A stretch of 64,000 nt of DNA from Alteromonas sp. RKMC-009 (GTDB taxonomy: Bacteria > Pseudomonadota > Gammaproteobacteria > Enterobacterales > Alteromonadaceae), in the NCBI RefSeq assembly GCF_003584565.2, contig NZ_CP031010.1, positions 3,410,001 to 3,474,000 on the forward strand. The letters are read 5' to 3'. This document shows positions 61,077-64,000 of this stretch, piece by piece. The number at the start of each line of letters is the position of its first letter. Position 1 is the stretch's first letter. Under the pieces are notes generated by a model. The model was not told the DNA's origin and did not search any database. It saw only the letters and a program-made list of their open reading frames with translations. The translations under genes were made by a program, and so were the position numbers.

Positions 61077-63769
61077 GACAGTAACTCCGGAATGTTGATA
61101 ATAAGCAGAACCCGTCCGTCACCCAGTAAGGCTGTACCGCTGAAGTGGGCGTAGCCCGCCATCACACCTTCAAGAGGCTTCTGGATAACATCAATACCCT
61201 CATGGAATTTATCGATAACCAAACCGATATCCCCGTTGCCTGTGTTTACTACAAGAATAGACTGTTCTTCTGTATTTTGCGTTTCCGGTGCAAAACCCAG
61301 ATAGTCCCGCAGGCAATGAAGGGGCACCAGCTTGTCGCGGATAACCAGCACCTGATGATTCTTGATTTGCTGGATTTCCTCAGGGCGCACTTTCACGGTT
61401 TCCACCACGCTGTCCATACTGACGCCAAACATCTGGTCGCTGACTTCAAACATCATCACACGGTTAACCGACATAGTTTGCGGCAATACAAGACGGAACC
61501 GTGTGCCGGTACCCACTTCAGACTGCATTTCAATATGACCGCCAGCCTGAGTAACCATGGTTTTCACGGCGTCCATTCCCACACCGCGACCGGATAAATC
61601 AGACACCTGCTCGGAAGTGGAAAAGCCGGGTGCAAATATCAGTTGCAGTGCTTCGTCATCGTTTATCGATTCCAGCTGCGCTTCGGTGATTACGCCTTTC
61701 TGGTATGCCAGCATTTTGATCTTCGCCGGATCAATGCCCTTACCGTCATCGCGGATTTCTATCACCACGTTGTCATCCTGCGGTGTGGCAATGAGCTCAA
61801 TTTTTCCTGATTCATTTTTACCTGCACTGAGGCGGTCAGCCGGAGACTCGATACCGTGATCGATGCTGTTTCTCAGTAAGTGAATTAAAGGCTCAGACAA
61901 AGACTCAATCAGATTTTTATCAAATTCCGTATCTTCCCCCTGCATTTCAAGCTCAATCTTCTTATCAAGCTTGCGGGCCAGATCCCGAACCAGACGGGGA
62001 TAACGCTGAAACACGTGAGATACCGGAACCATTCGAATTTGCAGAACAGCACTTTGCAGCTCTTCGGTAAGACGGTTCACAATCGTGAAGTGTGACTTAA
62101 TCTGTTTGCTGAGTTTTCTGCTGCCGCCTTCTTCTTCTGCCTGCCGGGCAAGATAAGGCAGAGAATTTTTCGCTACTGTCAGCTCGCCCACCAGGTCCAT
62201 CAGGTAATCAATTTTCTCCTGATTAACTTTTAACGTACGTGGTACCTGACGCTCTGCCGCTTTTGCCGGAGCTGTACTCTGCGCCACCTCTTCCGCAGCA
62301 GGCTCCGGAGCGACAGGAACGTTTTGTTCAGTTTCCTGAGCAGCAGTTGCCTCAGGCACTACAGCGTCAGCCTCTTCTTCGCCTGTGTCGGCCTGAGGTA
62401 CTTCAACCTGTCCACCGGCAATGAGGGCCAGCAAGTCTTCAACAGACCGTTCAATCACATCAACACCCAGTACACGGCTGACAACCAGATTCACCGACGC
62501 AAGCGATGCAGGATTGCCTTCGCCTGCCGCCAGACGTTCCAGTAAGGCTTGTTGCTGCTCAAGCATGGTAAGGGCACTTGGGGATAATCTGTCGCCATTT
62601 CCGCAACCGGAGACATCTGTCGCTGAGCTTGATGTCTCAGCGTTATCTTCAACAGTGACAGACTCAGAGCCTGAAGCGTCACCGGATTCAGCCTGCGCCT
62701 GATCTTCGAAAGGAGCAGCATCTCCGGCTGAAGTGGCAATATCACAAAAGCGTGACAGAGCCTCACCTGCAGCGAGTTTTTCAAGCCCTGCACTGATTTG
62801 CCATTGTACAGAGTCCGGATTCAGCGAAGCACACAGGAAGCTGCATATACGGGCCACCTGCTCGTTGTCTGCCAGCGCTGCCGCTTCGGCGATACCATCA
62901 GCATCATCACTTTGTAAAAAGCTGGTCAGCAGCGGCTCACTTAATGAGTAAAAGCTGGCCGCGGAAATAGCATCATGTTCATACTGGCCTTCGTAATACG
63001 CAAAGTGCTCAGCCAGAGAAGCAGAACTGGCCACACAGAGGATCGTAATGTCCAGGTGGCAGAGGAAAACGTCTTCAGGACCTTCTACATGGTTTTTACG
63101 GGACAGATTGTGAAAGATAAGCCCGGGGGTTGCCAGACTGACGTTAAACGGATCTTCACCACGAAAGAAACAGTCTGCATCCGGTGTATAGCGGATAACA
63201 TGAACCATTTCATCGCTTTCCAGTGCACTGAAAAATGCGCTGATACGGTGCTTCTCGTCCAGCTCATTCAGCCATGCAGCCGCTTTGTCAGGTAGAGGAG
63301 CAACAGTAGCCGGAGAATCAGATGCTCCGCTATCAACCGTATGACTCTCCCCTTGCTCATTGTCTGAGCTGGCCCCGCCGGATGCCGGTTCCATAAAGCT
63401 ACGTAATCTGGCGGCAAGCCCGGTGGACGCTTCTTCCCACTGAGATAATTGATGGGTTCCCGACTCAAGCTCATCAAAAAATGTGCTGATTTGATCGAAT
63501 GCTTCTAACAGCACATCACCAAGTTCATCGGTAAAAGACACTTCGCCGGCACGCATGCAATCCAGTAAATCTTCAGAGGCATGAGCAAGGCGGGTCAGCG
63601 GCTTGATATCGAACAGATCCGACGAACCTTTGATAGTGTGAATATCACGGAAAATCGTATCGACCGCTTTGGCGTCATAGCCACTGTTTTGCAGGGTCAG
63701 CAGCTCCTGGCTGGCAGATTCCAGATTTTCTCTGGATTCACCGATGAATGTATCTAACAGCTCACTCAT
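61067..63769 (-). CDS. cheA: Chemotaxis histidine kinase CheA, large variant
   Basis: The product is 900 residues, longer than E. coli CheA (654). The N-terminal HPt domain has phospho-acceptor His44 (FRDIHTIKGSSDLF). A long acidic, Ser/Glu/Ala-rich region (about 130-520) follows, including a possible second folded section. Then come the dimerisation helices (VNQEKIDYLMDLVGELTVA), the ATPase domain with N-box LLRNSIDHGIESP, G1 IEIRDDGKGID and G2 SGRGVGMDAV, and a C-terminal CheW-like domain. It is probably the kinase for the flanking receivers. Confidence 0.93.
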   Translation of the reverse strand: MSELLDTFIGESRENLESASQELLTLQNSGYDAKAVDTIFRDIHTIKGSSDLFDIKPLTRLAHASEDLLDCMRAGEVSFTDELGDVLLEAFDQISTFFDELESGTHQLSQWEEASTGLAARLRSFMEPASGGASSDNEQGESHTVDSGASDSPATVAPLPDKAAAWLNELDEKHRISAFFSALESDEMVHVIRYTPDADCFFRGEDPFNVSLATPGLIFHNLSRKNHVEGPEDVFLCHLDITILCVASSASLAEHFAYYEGQYEHDAISAASFYSLSEPLLTSFLQSDDADGIAEAAALADNEQVARICSFLCASLNPDSVQWQISAGLEKLAAGEALSRFCDIATSAGDAAPFEDQAQAESGDASGSESVTVEDNAETSSSATDVSGCGNGDRLSPSALTMLEQQQALLERLAAGEGNPASLASVNLVVSRVLGVDVIERSVEDLLALIAGGQVEVPQADTGEEEADAVVPEATAAQETEQNVPVAPEPAAEEVAQSTAPAKAAERQVPRTLKVNQEKIDYLMDLVGELTVAKNSLPYLARQAEEEGGSRKLSKQIKSHFTIVNRLTEELQSAVLQIRMVPVSHVFQRYPRLVRDLARKLDKKIELEMQGEDTEFDKNLIESLSEPLIHLLRNSIDHGIESPADRLSAGKNESGKIELIATPQDDNVVIEIRDDGKGIDPAKIKMLAYQKGVITEAQLESINDDEALQLIFAPGFSTSEQVSDLSGRGVGMDAVKTMVTQAGGHIEMQSEVGTGTRFRLVLPQTMSVNRVMMFEVSDQMFGVSMDSVVETVKVRPEEIQQIKNHQVLVIRDKLVPLHCLRDYLGFAPETQNTEEQSILVVNTGNGDIGLVIDKFHEGIDVIQKPLEGVMAGYAHFSGTALLGDGRVLLIINIPELLSCR

Positions 63770-63774
63770 AATGA

Positions 63775-64000
63775 TTATTCTCCCAGCATCAGTGACACCA
63801 TGTCATTTAACGTGGTGCCGTCCACGGGTTTGGTCATATAGAAGTTTGCACCACAGTCGAATGCCCGGGTCGCGTCTGCAGCCTGAGATTCCGTGCTTAT
63901 CATAATAATAGGCACCTGATTCAATCCTGCATCCCGGCGAATTTCCTGACACAAACGGTAGCCATCCATTTTCGGCATATTGACATCAACCATGAACAGG
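63775..64000 (-). CDS. CheY-like receiver, C-terminal part, cut by window edge
   Basis: The frame continues past the right edge. The visible 74 residues cover the second half of a receiver domain: LFMVDVNMPKMDGYRLCQEI holds the phosphorylated Asp, followed by IIMIST and the MTKPVDG lysine turn. It ends 5 nt before the cheA start, so it belongs to the same operon. A preceding output domain cannot be excluded because the N-terminus is missing. Confidence 0.88.
   Translation of the reverse strand, partial: LFMVDVNMPKMDGYRLCQEIRRDAGLNQVPIIMISTESQAADATRAFDCGANFYMTKPVDGTTLNDMVSLMLGE

Overview
The window looks like chromosome of a marine gammaproteobacterium of the Alteromonadales, probably Alteromonas or a close relative. 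The evidence is gene content and gene order: ygfB-pepP-ubiH-ubiI next to 6S RNA, fau, rpiA and serA; pdhR-aceE-aceF-lpdA next to ampE, ampD, nadC, pilA, pilC, pilD, coaE, zapD and yacG; and an outer-membrane complement rich in porins, DUF481 proteins and RND efflux. The assignment rests on recognised proteins and synteny, not on a search. No tRNA, rRNA or CRISPR array was seen.

Layout. 1-2837: start of a helicase IV gene (minus strand, cut by the window edge), then a YcbL-type metallo-beta-lactamase fold hydrolase, a YceB-like DUF1439 lipoprotein and a CPBP membrane protease. About 2940-11735: an AT-rich accessory island. It holds a small two-helix membrane protein, a very large STAND-type P-loop NTPase gene broken into two reading frames by an IS30-family element, and a companion protein, closed by a strong terminator and a short array of imperfect repeats. 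11748-16236: glycine cleavage operon gcvT-gcvH-gcvP (minus), divergent from a LysR regulator. 17333-19245: small membrane peptide, OprO/P-like porin, unknown protein. 19208-23474: ubiquinone hydroxylases, pepP, ygfB. 23808-28848: 6S RNA, ribokinase, nucleoside hydrolase, receiver-like fragment, fau, rpiA and serA, the last preceded by a tandem MetJ-like box. 29058-32441: porin plus family-3 solute-binding protein, then an IS3-family element sitting in the loop of their terminator. 32481-42074: two DUF481 outer-membrane proteins, an HDOD protein, a DUF1289 protein, a SIMPL protein, a MexEF-like RND pump and its divergent LysR regulator. 42151-49307: pyruvate dehydrogenase genes lpdA, aceF, aceE and pdhR. 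49714-58300: ampE, ampD, aspartic protease, nadC, type IV pilus genes, coaE, zapD, yacG, aspartoacylase. 58404-64000: a chemosensory cluster (MCP, CheY, ParA-like ATPase, STAS-like protein, CheA, start-truncated receiver).

The most interesting region is the island. The membrane protein (3333-3620) and the NTPase N-terminus share a nearly identical 18-residue segment around AGRDINAPI. The NTPase has Walker A, Walker B, an arginine sensor-like position and a GNP motif, followed by a long helical region. It runs into the IS30 left end and stops there; its probable C-terminal part continues as a separate frame on the other side of the IS. A third gene overlaps the end of that part. This is the architecture expected of a STAND-type antiviral conflict system, here inactivated or split. 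The function is inferred, not shown.
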